Assembly: GCA_902594145.1 (NCBI GenBank)
Contig: CACJLA010000006.1
Coordinates: forward strand, 1 to 54,286
Source of the DNA: an uncultured Alphaproteobacteria bacterium
GTDB taxonomy: Bacteria; Pseudomonadota; Alphaproteobacteria; HIMB59
Reading direction: 5' to 3'
Length of the DNA: 54,286 nt
Positions 34,684 through 42,753 of the stretch are shown here, one piece after another. Within the stretch, counting starts at the first letter, position 1. Every line of letters starts with the position of its first letter. The position numbers were made by a program, and so were the translations under genes. The notes under the pieces were generated by a model. The model ran no database searches. It worked only from the letters and a program-made list of their open reading frames with translations, and had not been told where the DNA came from.

Positions 34684-35141
34684 TAAATGATAATTTTACC
34701 TTTATCTATTTTTGTTACTTTAGAGATAAAATTAATAGCTGAGTCTTTCAGTTGGAAATTTAGCTCTGATATAGCTAAATCTTTTTCTTTAGTTACTCTT
34801 TCCTCAGTTTGTCTAATTTCTTGTTGTATTTTTTCTTCAGTAGCTTTAATTAAAGTCTCGCTTTCTTGAAGAGCTTTATCTTTTGCCTCATTTATTATCT
34901 CTGATGCTTGGTTTTTAGCTTCAGTGAGTTTAGCCTCGTAGTTTTCAATTATTGACTCAGCTTTTTTAATTAATTCATCTTGTTTCGAGATATGTGATTT
35001 AACAAAATCATCTCTTTGGTTCAAAAAAGCTCTAATTTTAGGGAGTGTTATATATGTAAGTACTAAAAACAGTATTACAAAAAATACACCCAGCCAAAAA
35101 AGCTGAGAAATAAAAAATTCTACTTGCTCTAATTGAGGCAT
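34683..35141 (-). CDS. F0F1 ATP synthase subunit b'
   Basis: A second stalk subunit, 152 residues. It starts MPQLEQVEFFISQLFWLGVFFVILFLVL, the usual P-Q-x-x-x-x-x-F-x-x-Q-x-F-W-L pattern of b' chains. This leads to YITLPKIRAFLNQRDDFV, where the family has the L-P-x-I-x-x-x-L-x-x-R motif, and then a long coiled coil rich in Lys, Glu and Ala. Separate b and b' genes are typical of alphaproteobacteria and photosynthetic bacteria. An AAGGAT ribosome-binding site lies upstream. Often named atpF' or atpG. Confidence 0.92.
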   Translation of the reverse strand: MPQLEQVEFFISQLFWLGVFFVILFLVLTYITLPKIRAFLNQRDDFVKSHISKQDELIKKAESIIENYEAKLTEAKNQASEIINEAKDKALQESETLIKATEEKIQQEIRQTEERVTKEKDLAISELNFQLKDSAINFISKVTKIDKGKIII

Positions 35142-35157
35142 AAGTTACTCAATATCC

Positions 35158-35385
35158 TTAGGAGAATAATATTACTAAGGCTATAACTAATGCGAATAAA
35201 GCAATAGCTTCAACAAGGGCAAAACCCAACATTGTCATGGTAAAGACTTCATTTCTTGCAGCTGGGTTTCTTCCAACAGCTGTAATAAATGCAGCAAAAA
35301 CATTACCTATACCAATACCAGCACCGATTACACCGATCACGGCTAAACCTGCACCTAAATATTTAAGTCCTTCAACTAGTTCCAT
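35158..35385 (-). CDS. atpE: F0F1 ATP synthase subunit c
   Basis: The rotor-ring proteolipid, 75 residues, two hydrophobic helices joined by the polar loop GRNPAARNE (conserved R-N/Q-P). The ion-carrying carboxylate is the Glu of FALVEAIALFALVIAL. The residue after it is Ala and helix 1 has GAGIGIGNVF without the Gln of sodium rings, so proton use is likely. It has the best ribosome-binding site I saw (AGGAGG, five bases before the ATG), consistent with the high copy number of c in the complex. Confidence 0.97.
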   Translation of the reverse strand: MELVEGLKYLGAGLAVIGVIGAGIGIGNVFAAFITAVGRNPAARNEVFTMTMLGFALVEAIALFALVIALVILFS

Positions 35386-35390
35386 ATTTA

Positions 35391-35396
35391 CCTCCT
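35391..35396 (-). promoter_or_regulatory. Strong Shine-Dalgarno sequence for atpE
   Basis: On the minus strand this reads AGGAGG, five bases ahead of the atpE ATG. Most other genes in the window have weak or no recognisable ribosome-binding sites, so this stands out and fits the need for excess c subunit over its operon neighbours. Confidence 0.85.
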
Positions 35397-35405
35397 TATG
35401 TACAT

Positions 35406-36158
35406 CTAGTGTAAGTGTAAAGCGTCGTTAATATACAAACATGTTAATATCGCAAATACATATGCTTGCAAAAATGCAATCAATATTTCTAAACCTGTTA
35501 AGGCAATTATAAATACTAATGGCAGAATTCCAAAAATTCCTAAAGCAGATACAAAACCCGCAAAAACTTTTAATAAAGTATGACCAGCAAGCATATTAGC
35601 AAAAAGTCTTACAGACAAGCTAATAGGTCTAGATAAGTAAGAAATTATTTCTATTGGTATGAGAAGAGGGAGCATATAAATAGGTAAACCAGGAATTACA
35701 AAGAAGCTAAAAAACTTCACTCCATGTTTTACAAAACCTAAAACAGTAACAAAAATAAAAACGCCCATGGCAAGCGCGAGCGTAACTATAATATGACTAG
35801 TAAAGGTAAAACTGTAGGGGATCATTCCAAAAATATTACCAAATAGAATGAACATAAATAAAGTAAATACTAGTGAAAAGTATTTCTTTCCCTCTTTGCC
35901 AACTGTGTCCGTTAGCAAACTATTAATAAAACTGAAACCTAGTTCTGCAGCGACTTGCATCCTAGATGGATAAAGATCGCTTACAGAGTTTGTTTTTTTT
36001 GATTTTAAAAAAGGTAAAGTAAAAAATATCAATATAAACGCTGTAGTTATAGTCATCCATAAAGCCGAATTGGTAAATGAAATATCTAATCCAAACAAAT
36101 TTAAGTCTATAATTGGTTGAATTTCAAATTGTTTTAGGGGACTTTCGCCTTTAGCCAT
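35406..36158 (-). CDS. atpB: F0F1 ATP synthase subunit a
   Basis: The stator half-channel subunit, 250 residues with about six hydrophobic helices. The essential Arg is in SLSVRLFANMLAGHTLLKV (about 175-190). Other family blocks are NIFGMIPYSFTFTSHIIVTLALA and GLEILIAFLQAYVFAILTCLYINDA at the C-terminus. The start at 36158 gives MAKGESPLKQFEIQPII, a normal alphaproteobacterial N-terminus. Eighteen bases separate it from atpZ. Confidence 0.96.
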   Translation of the reverse strand: MAKGESPLKQFEIQPIIDLNLFGLDISFTNSALWMTITTAFILIFFTLPFLKSKKTNSVSDLYPSRMQVAAELGFSFINSLLTDTVGKEGKKYFSLVFTLFMFILFGNIFGMIPYSFTFTSHIIVTLALAMGVFIFVTVLGFVKHGVKFFSFFVIPGLPIYMLPLLIPIEIISYLSRPISLSVRLFANMLAGHTLLKVFAGFVSALGIFGILPLVFIIALTGLEILIAFLQAYVFAILTCLYINDALHLH

Positions 36159-36176
36159 AAAAGTAATAAAACAGAT

Positions 36177-36410
36177 TTATTTGGGATTTTCTATGCGACG
36201 TATAAGCCTGTAAATATTTAGTAAACCAGCAAAAAAACCCAATATTATCAACGTTATTAAACCAATAGGCTTGCTATCAAACATCCTATCTATCAATAGA
36301 CCAATTATAACAGAAACTATCAAGGCACCTATTAACTCTGTTGAGATTCTATATGCAAAGCTCAGACCTTGCATCTTCGGTTTTTTGTCAGGCTCCTCAT
36401 TATTATCCAT
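36177..36410 (-). CDS. AtpZ/AtpI-family F0 assembly protein
   Basis: A 77-residue membrane protein with two helices (about 26-44 and 50-67) after a charged N-terminus. The pattern AYRISTELIGALIVSVIIGLLIDRMFDSKP followed by a Gly-rich second helix is that of AtpZ/AtpI, which helps assemble the c-ring and has been linked to magnesium or calcium transport. It precedes atpB, as expected. Its ATG overlaps the smc stop by one base (TAATG), coupling F0 synthesis to smc translation. Confidence 0.9.
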   Translation of the reverse strand: MDNNEEPDKKPKMQGLSFAYRISTELIGALIVSVIIGLLIDRMFDSKPIGLITLIILGFFAGLLNIYRLIRRIENPK

Positions 36411-39010
36411 TATTCAGCGTACTTTACTGCTTCTTCTAATTCAACTGAGACTATTTGAGAAATTCCCTCTTCTGGCATTGTTACACCATAAAGTCTATCT
36501 ACTCTAGACATAGTCATTCGATTATGAGTAATAATTATAAATTTAGTTTGCACTTTTTCAGAGATTTCCTCGACCATACTACAAAACCTATCAACATTAT
36601 TATCATCTAACGGAGCGTCCACTTCATCTAATATGCAAAAAGGCGAGGGATTTGCCATAAATACAGCAAATAATAAAGAAATTGCAGTTAATGCCTGTTC
36701 ACCCCCTGATAGAAGAGTTATGTTCTGCATTTTCTTTCCAGGAGGACTTGCAAATATCTCTAAACCTGAATTTAATGGGTCTTCGTCATTCTGTATAAGT
36801 TTTAAAAAAGCTTTTCCTCCACCAAATAATTTGGTGAATAGTCTTTCAAAATTTTCATTAACAATTTTAAAAGCTTCTTTTAATCTTGTGACACCTTCTT
36901 TATTTATTTTATTAATTGCCTCATGAAGCTTATCAATAGACTCTTGAATTTCATTTTTATCTTTAATGGTTTCATTAACTTTTTCTCTTAATTTAACATA
37001 TTCATCTTCAGCAAGTAAATTTACTGCACCGATTCTTTCTCTTTCAGCATTCAATCTTAAGACTCTTTTTTCTGCAGTCTGTAAATCCTCATCTTTCTTA
37101 AATTTTTGTACTTCATTTTCTAAATTTAATAAATCGACATTTATTTTTTCTCTACAAGATTGTGTGAGCTGAGCTAAGTTATTTGAAAAATTTGAAATTT
37201 CTGACTCTTTTCGAATTAGTTCCTCTTTAACAACTGAGTAATTTTGTTCTTTACTTCTCAATTCTTTGGAGAGCTTTTCTAAGAGATTTTCTTGTTCTTG
37301 TAATACATTGTCAAAAAGTTTTTTTTCATCATCTAATTGATTAATTTTATTAAGTAAAAACTGTCTTTTACTATCAATATCTCCTGGATTATTCTCGGAT
37401 ACTTCTAATTCTTCCTTTGCAGTTTTTATTCTTTTATTTAAATCTTCAGTTTTCTGATTTGTGACTTCTAAAATTCTTTCCCATTCAATAATTTGCTTTT
37501 TGAGATCATTAAGTCTCTTTTCCTTTAATTCTGAGAGGATAGTAGAAATATCTGCTTCATAGCTACTAGAAATAAAAAGACCATCCCACCTCCACAAATT
37601 ACCTTCTAAATCAACAATAGCTTGACCAATATTTATTTTACTATGGTTTTCTGTTCCTTCTTTTTTTGTTGATACAATTGCTACGTTTTCAAGTTTATTA
37701 TTCACTTGTTTCGGGGCTTTTATAACATTTAAAGCTAACTCACAATTAAAATTAAATTTTTTTGTAGCGTTCTCTTCTAAATGCTCTCTCCAATAATATA
37801 TATCATCTGGCTCTAGAGATGCCAAAAGCTCTTTACCAAAAATAGCAGCTACTGCATTTTCATATTTTTTGTCAAATGAAATATTATTTAGTAAACTTTT
37901 ATCAGATTGATTTTTGGGCTTGTCACGATTTTCTGCTTCAAATTTCTTAGAAGATAAATCCTCAATATCTTTTTTTATTGTCTTAATTTTATAATTAGTA
38001 TCTTCAAATTGTTTTTGTTCGATTTGCAAGTCTCGATTTAGTTGTTTTACTCGATGCTCTAGATTTATTTTATGTTCTTCAAAACGCAATTCTTCTTGTT
38101 TTAGATTTTCTACAGTCATATTCAACCTATCAAGTTCACTATTCAATGAGTAAGATTTTTCTCTCATTGGGGGGATTTTAACTTTTAAATCCTCATATGC
38201 CTGATCTTGGATTGATACATCACCTTGAAAGTCGGCAAGCTTAATTTTTATTTTATCTTTTTCCTCATTCAGTTTTTCAATAATAAGTTGAAGTTCGTTT
38301 CTCTTTACAAAAAATACTGACGCTTCAGCGTTTTTGATTAATGTTGATATATTTCTAAATCTTTCTGCCTCTTTAGCTTGCTTTTTAAGAATAGCTAATT
38401 GTTCTTCGTATGTCTCAATTACATCCTCTACTCTTAGTAAATTATTGTTTGCACCTTTTAACCTTAACTCCGCATCATGCCTTCTAGATTGTAAACCTAA
38501 TATTCCTGCAGCTTCTTCTAAAACCATTTTCCTATCTTCTGGTTTAGCCTGAGTAATAGCTCCTATTCTTCCTTGGCTAACAATAGAAGTAGATCTTGCT
38601 GATGTAGACGCATCTGCAAAAAGCAATTGTATATCTTTTAACCTAACTTCTTTACCGTTTATAAAGGAATTTGTTCCCTCTCCCCTCCAAATTTTTCTGG
38701 CAATTTCAAGTTGCTTGGACTCAAATTTATTCTCTAAATCACTTCCATCAATATTTACAAATAATCCTACCTCAGCAATATTCCATGAAGGGCGGTTATC
38801 AGTACCATTAAAAATCAAATCATCAATTTCTTTACCGCGAAGTTGTTTAGCAGAGACTTCTCCCAAACCAAATCTAATTGCCTCAACAATATTTGATTTT
38901 CCACACCCATTAGGACCTACAATTCCTGTAAGTCCATTTTTAATTTCAAAATCTGTAGGCTCAACGAAAGATTTAAAACCTTTTATTGAAAGTTTATCTA
39001 AAGATAGCAA
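36410..39010 (-). CDS. smc: Chromosome segregation ATPase SMC, short-armed form
   Basis: An 866-residue SMC ATPase. The N-terminal head has GFKSFVEPT and Walker A GPNGCGKSN (about 32-40), then IVSQGRIG. The first coiled coil spans about 165-375. The hinge is about 385-515 and includes the alphaproteobacterial-type LEGNLWRWDGLFIS. The second coil spans about 515-690. The C-terminal head has LFGGGKAFLKL, the ABC signature LLSGGEQALTAISLLF, Walker B FCILDEVDAPLDD and the H-loop FIIITHN. Canonical SMCs are about 1150-1190 residues; here each arm is roughly 200 residues rather than over 300. The start is TTG at 39010, one base after dsbA. ScpA and ScpB genes are not in the window. Confidence 0.94.
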   Translation of the reverse strand: MLSLDKLSIKGFKSFVEPTDFEIKNGLTGIVGPNGCGKSNIVEAIRFGLGEVSAKQLRGKEIDDLIFNGTDNRPSWNIAEVGLFVNIDGSDLENKFESKQLEIARKIWRGEGTNSFINGKEVRLKDIQLLFADASTSARSTSIVSQGRIGAITQAKPEDRKMVLEEAAGILGLQSRRHDAELRLKGANNNLLRVEDVIETYEEQLAILKKQAKEAERFRNISTLIKNAEASVFFVKRNELQLIIEKLNEEKDKIKIKLADFQGDVSIQDQAYEDLKVKIPPMREKSYSLNSELDRLNMTVENLKQEELRFEEHKINLEHRVKQLNRDLQIEQKQFEDTNYKIKTIKKDIEDLSSKKFEAENRDKPKNQSDKSLLNNISFDKKYENAVAAIFGKELLASLEPDDIYYWREHLEENATKKFNFNCELALNVIKAPKQVNNKLENVAIVSTKKEGTENHSKINIGQAIVDLEGNLWRWDGLFISSSYEADISTILSELKEKRLNDLKKQIIEWERILEVTNQKTEDLNKRIKTAKEELEVSENNPGDIDSKRQFLLNKINQLDDEKKLFDNVLQEQENLLEKLSKELRSKEQNYSVVKEELIRKESEISNFSNNLAQLTQSCREKINVDLLNLENEVQKFKKDEDLQTAEKRVLRLNAERERIGAVNLLAEDEYVKLREKVNETIKDKNEIQESIDKLHEAINKINKEGVTRLKEAFKIVNENFERLFTKLFGGGKAFLKLIQNDEDPLNSGLEIFASPPGKKMQNITLLSGGEQALTAISLLFAVFMANPSPFCILDEVDAPLDDNNVDRFCSMVEEISEKVQTKFIIITHNRMTMSRVDRLYGVTMPEEGISQIVSVELEEAVKYAE

Positions 39011-39011
39011 A

Positions 39012-39629
39012 TTAATTATTCAATTTTTTTTCAATTATTTTTATAAATTCTGAAGCTGGTCTATTACCTTGTACCTTCTCTCCATTAATTAAAAATGTTG
39101 GTGTGCTCTCAACCCCAAAAATATTTTGAGCATCAACTTGTAAAGACAAAAGTTTATTGTGAGAGCTTTCATCCTTTAAACAAGATTGTAATTCATCATT
39201 TCCAAGTCCATGTTGCAGCCCATAGCTATTGAGTAATTCAATTATCTCTTCTCCCGAACTAGCTTTCGTCCAAACATCATAGTTTTCATAAACAGAGTCA
39301 ACATAACTTGGACGAATACCTTCGTTGCAATTTGCTACAATTGTTGCATAAAAAGCAGCTTGGTTTAATGGAAAATCAATTAAGTAGAAATTAATATTTT
39401 TGTAAACAATGCTTTCTTTTAATTTTTGGAGTGTTTCGTTATGAAATTCTGCACAATGCGAACAGCTAAATGAAGAAAACTCAATGATATCAACAGAATT
39501 TTCCTCTAAAGATTTAATTAAAGGATCTATATTATTGTCTTCAATATACTGTTTGTATTCGTAATCTTTCGATGCTGCAATGTTTAGGAAAAGCATTCCC
39601 CAAAAAATTATTATACTAATTATTTTCAT
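39012..39629 (-). CDS. DsbA-like thiol-disulfide oxidoreductase
   Basis: A periplasmic thioredoxin-fold protein of 205 residues. A signal peptide (MKIISIIIFWGMLFLNIAAS) is followed by DIIEFSSFSCSHCAEFHNE with the active site C-S-H-C (about residues 52-55). The cis-Pro loop is ESTPTFLINGEKVQG. An additional Cys pair (NCNEG and SCLKD) lies in the helical insert. I use ATG 39629, which begins a clean signal peptide; an upstream TTG at 39653 would add eight residues. It follows the DUF721 gene (14-base overlap) and precedes smc, a conserved alphaproteobacterial order. Confidence 0.9.
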   Translation of the reverse strand: MKIISIIIFWGMLFLNIAASKDYEYKQYIEDNNIDPLIKSLEENSVDIIEFSSFSCSHCAEFHNETLQKLKESIVYKNINFYLIDFPLNQAAFYATIVANCNEGIRPSYVDSVYENYDVWTKASSGEEIIELLNSYGLQHGLGNDELQSCLKDESSHNKLLSLQVDAQNIFGVESTPTFLINGEKVQGNRPASEFIKIIEKKLNN

Positions 39630-40068
39630 ATATCTTTTTATTAATATTTTCAAAAATGGATCTTACTTCTTGGTCTTTTATATCATTAAATTTTTGATTA
39701 TTAAGGGATTTTCCTGAAGCTTTGAAGGATAAATTAGTATTATTTTCAATATTTGCATTACTATTGGAAAGATCCTGAAAAAATATGATTTTATTTACTT
39801 TTATTCCGGTCACTTCCTCTATTTTTATAATAATTTCTTTTGTCTTTGAATGCATCTCAAATGATTGACTAGGATTCACTCTAAATTCAAAGACAACAGA
39901 TTCTATCTTAGTATTAACAACAGTTTTTTTTAATTTAACAAATTTATTATTTTTACCAAAGATATATTCCCAGTTTTTAAAAAGAAGAGTATTTATTTTT
40001 AGTTTTTTTTTATTTACTTTATTAACCAGATGAAAAGCAATGTCATTGAGCTTGGAGAATTTTTTCAT
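39616..40068 (-). CDS. DUF721 (DciA-like) protein
   Basis: A 150-residue protein. The first ~95 residues fit the DUF721 fold: a helical start (LNDIAFHLVNKV), then FKNWEYIFGKNN (family W-x-x-I-V-G), FVKLKKTVVNTKIESVVFEFRV, a helix, and VNKIIFFQ. The last ~50 residues are polar, Asn/Ser-rich and probably disordered. DciA-type members load or regulate the replicative helicase, but many DUF721 proteins are untested, so I leave the function open. It lies directly between mutY and the dsbA-smc pair, where the family is usually found. Its first 39 bases overlap the 5' end of divergent mutY. Confidence 0.78.
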   Translation of the reverse strand: MKKFSKLNDIAFHLVNKVNKKKLKINTLLFKNWEYIFGKNNKFVKLKKTVVNTKIESVVFEFRVNPSQSFEMHSKTKEIIIKIEEVTGIKVNKIIFFQDLSNSNANIENNTNLSFKASGKSLNNQKFNDIKDQEVRSIFENINKKIYENN

Positions 40069-41028
40069 AAAAATAAATTTATCCCTTTAATCCTACATTG
40101 GTTTAAAAAAAATCAAAGAAACTTATATTGGAGAAGAAATAGAGATTTATATATTACTTATTTATCAGAAATTATGCTTCAACAAACTACTGTCAGAACA
40201 GTGGAAAATAAGATACAAGAAATAATAAATATTTTTCCAAATTTTAATTCCTTTGAAAATAAAAAATTAGAACAATTACTCAATGTTTGGTCAGGTTTAG
40301 GTTATTACAAAAGGGCAGTAAACCTATTCAAAGCAGTAACAATTATTAACGATAAATTCAATGGAGTCTTACCAGATAATAGTAATGCCCTAATTTCTCT
40401 ACCTGGTGTTGGTAAATACACTTCAAGTGCAATATTAGCTATAGGCCATAATCAAAAAGCATTCCCTATTGATGTTAATGTAAAAAGATTAGTAGAAAGA
40501 ATATCTGGTGCCGAATTTAAAGATAAGGAAATTGAAAATATATTAAGTTTGGCTTGTAAAAAAAAGATTTCCTATAGAAGTTTTGCTGAGTCTATGATGG
40601 ATTTTAGTTCTATAATTTGTAAGAAAATAAAACCTGATTGTTATAAGTGTAGATTTTCTAATTTTTGTAAATCAGCTTTTAAAAAATTTGAAAATAACAA
40701 AAATACAAAAAAAATTATTAAGAAAATAGATTTCTATATATTAAACTCCCCTTTACACATTTGTTTTATAAAAAAACCAAAATTTCAATTTTATAAAAAT
40801 TTTATCCATTTACCCTCAAATTTGGATGAAGAATTTACCTCAAACATTAAATTAAAAAAAAAAGAAAAAATTAAAAGTTTTAAATTTGTAATTACAAATA
40901 ACCTTTTTCAAGTTAACGTTTATAAATTAAATCAAAAAAAATTAAAAATTGCTAATACAGTATGGATTGAAAAGATAAAAACAAAAGAACTTGCTTTACC
41001 AACTTTATTTAAAAAAATACTTAATTAG
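40030..41028 (+). CDS. mutY: A/G-specific adenine DNA glycosylase
   Basis: A base-excision enzyme that removes A opposite 8-oxoG, 332 residues. Catalytic-domain blocks: WFKKNQRNLYWRRNRD, YLSEIMLQQTTVRTV (with catalytic Glu), WSGLGYYKRAVNL, the helix-hairpin-helix LISLPGVGKYTSSAIL, and PIDVNVKRLVERISG with the catalytic Asp. The 4Fe-4S loop is C-x6-C-x2-C-x5-C (CKKIKPDCYKCRFSNFC). The C-terminal NUDIX-like domain is short and diverged. The N-terminus overlaps the DUF721 gene; no later conventional start exists before the catalytic motif. The stop overlaps that of ccrM by four bases. Confidence 0.95.
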   Translation: MKSNVIELGEFFHKNKFIPLILHWFKKNQRNLYWRRNRDLYITYLSEIMLQQTTVRTVENKIQEIINIFPNFNSFENKKLEQLLNVWSGLGYYKRAVNLFKAVTIINDKFNGVLPDNSNALISLPGVGKYTSSAILAIGHNQKAFPIDVNVKRLVERISGAEFKDKEIENILSLACKKKISYRSFAESMMDFSSIICKKIKPDCYKCRFSNFCKSAFKKFENNKNTKKIIKKIDFYILNSPLHICFIKKPKFQFYKNFIHLPSNLDEEFTSNIKLKKKEKIKSFKFVITNNLFQVNVYKLNQKKLKIANTVWIEKIKTKELALPTLFKKILN

Positions 41029-42089
41029 CCCCTCATCTTCCTTCTTATCATATCTATAGATATTAAATTCTTTTTTTTATCCTCGTAATGCCAGTAATCC
41101 CACCCATTAAAACTTGATGTCTTATTTACTTTTGCAGCTATTTTATGAATTGATCCTCTATCATTTTTGTAAGTTATACTTCCATCTGGAAGCACAGTGG
41201 CTTTATAGCTCTTGTTATTATTATAAAGTGTAGATCCTGGTTTTAAGTGACCATTATCAATTAAACTTGCGAAAGGTATCTTTTGAACCGGTTTATCTTT
41301 TTCATTAACTTCTAATAAGTTACTTTTTAGAGATTTAATTTTTTTTAATCTTCTTTTAGCTAAATTAAAATAATTTTTATCCTTTTCAAAACCTATATAA
41401 TTTCTACCTAAATATTTTCCCTCAGCACAAAAACTTGCCGTACCCGCAAATGGTTCCAAAATTAGATCTCCTTGAATTGACGATTGAAGAATTATTTTTT
41501 TCATTAAAGCTAGAGGTTTTTGAGTAGGGTGGGCTGTTTGGTTTGTTTTATTTTTAATTCTTTCTTTACCTGAGCAAATAGGAAAATTCCAAATACTTCT
41601 CTCTTGTTTGTCTTCGTTTGCAACTTTTAAAGTATGATAATTAAATTGGTATTTTGACTTAGGTTTTTTTGAACACCATATTAGAGTTTCATGAGCATTT
41701 GTAAGTCTTGTTGCTCTAAAATTTGGTAAAGGATTTGATTTAGCCCAAATTACATCGTTCAAAATCCAAAAGTTAAGATCTTGAAGAATTTTTCCAATTC
41801 TAAAGATATTGTGATAAGACCCTATAATCCATAATCCACCATCTGGCTTTAAAACTCTTTTACACTCAAGTAAGTATGAAAGGGTAAATTCATCATAGCT
41901 AGTGAAATTATCAAATTTGTCCCAATCTTGAGTCACCCCACTGACAATGGAATGGTTTGGTCTAGTTAAAACTTTATTCAGTTGCAAATTGTAAGGAGGG
42001 TCTAAAAAGATTAAATCTATAGTATGGTCTTCAATTTTTTCAAATAGATCAATACAATCACCTAGGTATAGATCATTTTGTTTTAACAC
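41025..42089 (-). CDS. ccrM: Cell-cycle DNA adenine methyltransferase, CcrM type (GANTC)
   Basis: An orphan beta-class N6-adenine methyltransferase, 354 residues. Motif IV LIFLDPPYNLQL (about residues 28-39) precedes motif I, ILEPFAGTASFCAEGKYLGR (order IV then I defines the beta class). TAHPTQKPLALMKKII lies between. The C-terminal ~80 residues (FASLIDNGHLKPGSTLY, LPDGSITY, GSIHKIAAKV, FNGWDYWHYE, SIDMIRRKMRG) form the CcrM-specific DNA-recognition domain. Family knowledge gives GANTC as target. It regulates replication-dependent transcription in alphaproteobacteria. The start is GTG at 42089. A GAATC (GANTC) site lies 24 bases upstream of it. No cognate endonuclease is present. Confidence 0.95.
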   Translation of the reverse strand: MLKQNDLYLGDCIDLFEKIEDHTIDLIFLDPPYNLQLNKVLTRPNHSIVSGVTQDWDKFDNFTSYDEFTLSYLLECKRVLKPDGGLWIIGSYHNIFRIGKILQDLNFWILNDVIWAKSNPLPNFRATRLTNAHETLIWCSKKPKSKYQFNYHTLKVANEDKQERSIWNFPICSGKERIKNKTNQTAHPTQKPLALMKKIILQSSIQGDLILEPFAGTASFCAEGKYLGRNYIGFEKDKNYFNLAKRRLKKIKSLKSNLLEVNEKDKPVQKIPFASLIDNGHLKPGSTLYNNNKSYKATVLPDGSITYKNDRGSIHKIAAKVNKTSSFNGWDYWHYEDKKKNLISIDMIRRKMRG

Positions 42090-42198
42090 TTGAAAATCTT
42101 ATTACTATTAAAGAATCATGTGTAAATAAAGCATCGTAGTCTGTTGATAACTAAGTAGATAACTTTTTGATAAGTTTACTTATTGGTTGATAAGTTTT
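42090..42198 (-). promoter_or_regulatory. ccrM upstream region with a GANTC site and clustered TTATCAA motifs
   Basis: The 61-base spacer between rnhB and ccrM must hold the ccrM promoter. It contains one GANTC site (GATTC on the minus strand, 42113-42117) and, at 42142-42150, TTATCAACA on the minus strand, one mismatch from the DnaA box TTATCCACA. Two related copies, both TTGATAAGTTT on the plus strand, continue into the rnhB 3' end at 42167-42177 and 42187-42197, exactly 20 bases apart. No clear CtrA site (TTAA-N7-TTAA) was seen. The regulatory role is inferred. Confidence 0.4.
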
Positions 42199-42753
42199 CC
42201 GATGAAATTTACTGACACCATGTGAATAAATTGCATCTAAATGATTTTTAGTTCCATAACCTGCATTTTTATTCCATTGATAAACATTATCTTTTGAGTG
42301 AAGTTTAGTGATTAATTTGTCCCTATATACTTTTGCTATAATAGATGCTGCAGAGACTTGATTTATTTTATCATCTGCTTTGACTAGGGCTTTTACTTTA
42401 TATTCCTTCATGCCATTTGGGATAAATTTTCCGTCAATAATGACGGTATCTGTTTTTTTAGATAACAAAATAATTGATTGCTTCATGCATTGTAAAACTA
42501 CATTATGAATATTAAATTTCTCAATAAATTTTTTTTTACCGACAATAATTTGATAATTAAAATTAAAACCCTTATTTAATTTGAAATATTTGTAAATTTC
42601 CTCTCTTTTTGTCTTATTTATTTTTTTTGAGTCAATAACATCAAAGGGAAGTTCTTTAAAGAAAGAATTTTGAGATCTAAATGCGCAAATTATTGCACTT
42701 CCAACAAGAGAGCCTCTACCAACTTCATCAACACCAACGACATATTCACTCAT
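42151..42753 (-). CDS. rnhB: Ribonuclease HII
   Basis: Cuts RNA-DNA junctions and single ribonucleotides; 200 residues. It begins MSEYVVGVDEVGRGSLVGSAII, containing the G-x-D-E-x-G-R-G active-site motif (family has G-P-L-x-G; here S-L-V-G). Further blocks are VIDSKKINKTKRE (family D-S-K-K-L), TVIIDGKFIP, KADDKINQVSAASIIAKVYRD, and KNAGYGTKNHLDAI. ATG 42753 is chosen over the TTG one codon earlier. It overlaps moaB by eight bases; rnhB-ccrM is a standard alphaproteobacterial pair. Confidence 0.95.
   Translation of the reverse strand: MSEYVVGVDEVGRGSLVGSAIICAFRSQNSFFKELPFDVIDSKKINKTKREEIYKYFKLNKGFNFNYQIIVGKKKFIEKFNIHNVVLQCMKQSIILLSKKTDTVIIDGKFIPNGMKEYKVKALVKADDKINQVSAASIIAKVYRDKLITKLHSKDNVYQWNKNAGYGTKNHLDAIYSHGVSKFHRKTYQPISKLIKKLST

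Noticed and set aside
38715..39053. 112-codon plus-strand frame opposite smc
   Set aside because: It lies antisense to the conserved SMC head and upstream gene, with no recognisable motif; it is a shadow of real coding sequence.
41025..42753. Restriction-modification system around the methyltransferase
   Set aside because: The enzyme has the CcrM-specific C-terminal domain and conserved rnhB/mutY neighbours; no endonuclease gene is present, so it is an orphan cell-cycle methyltransferase.
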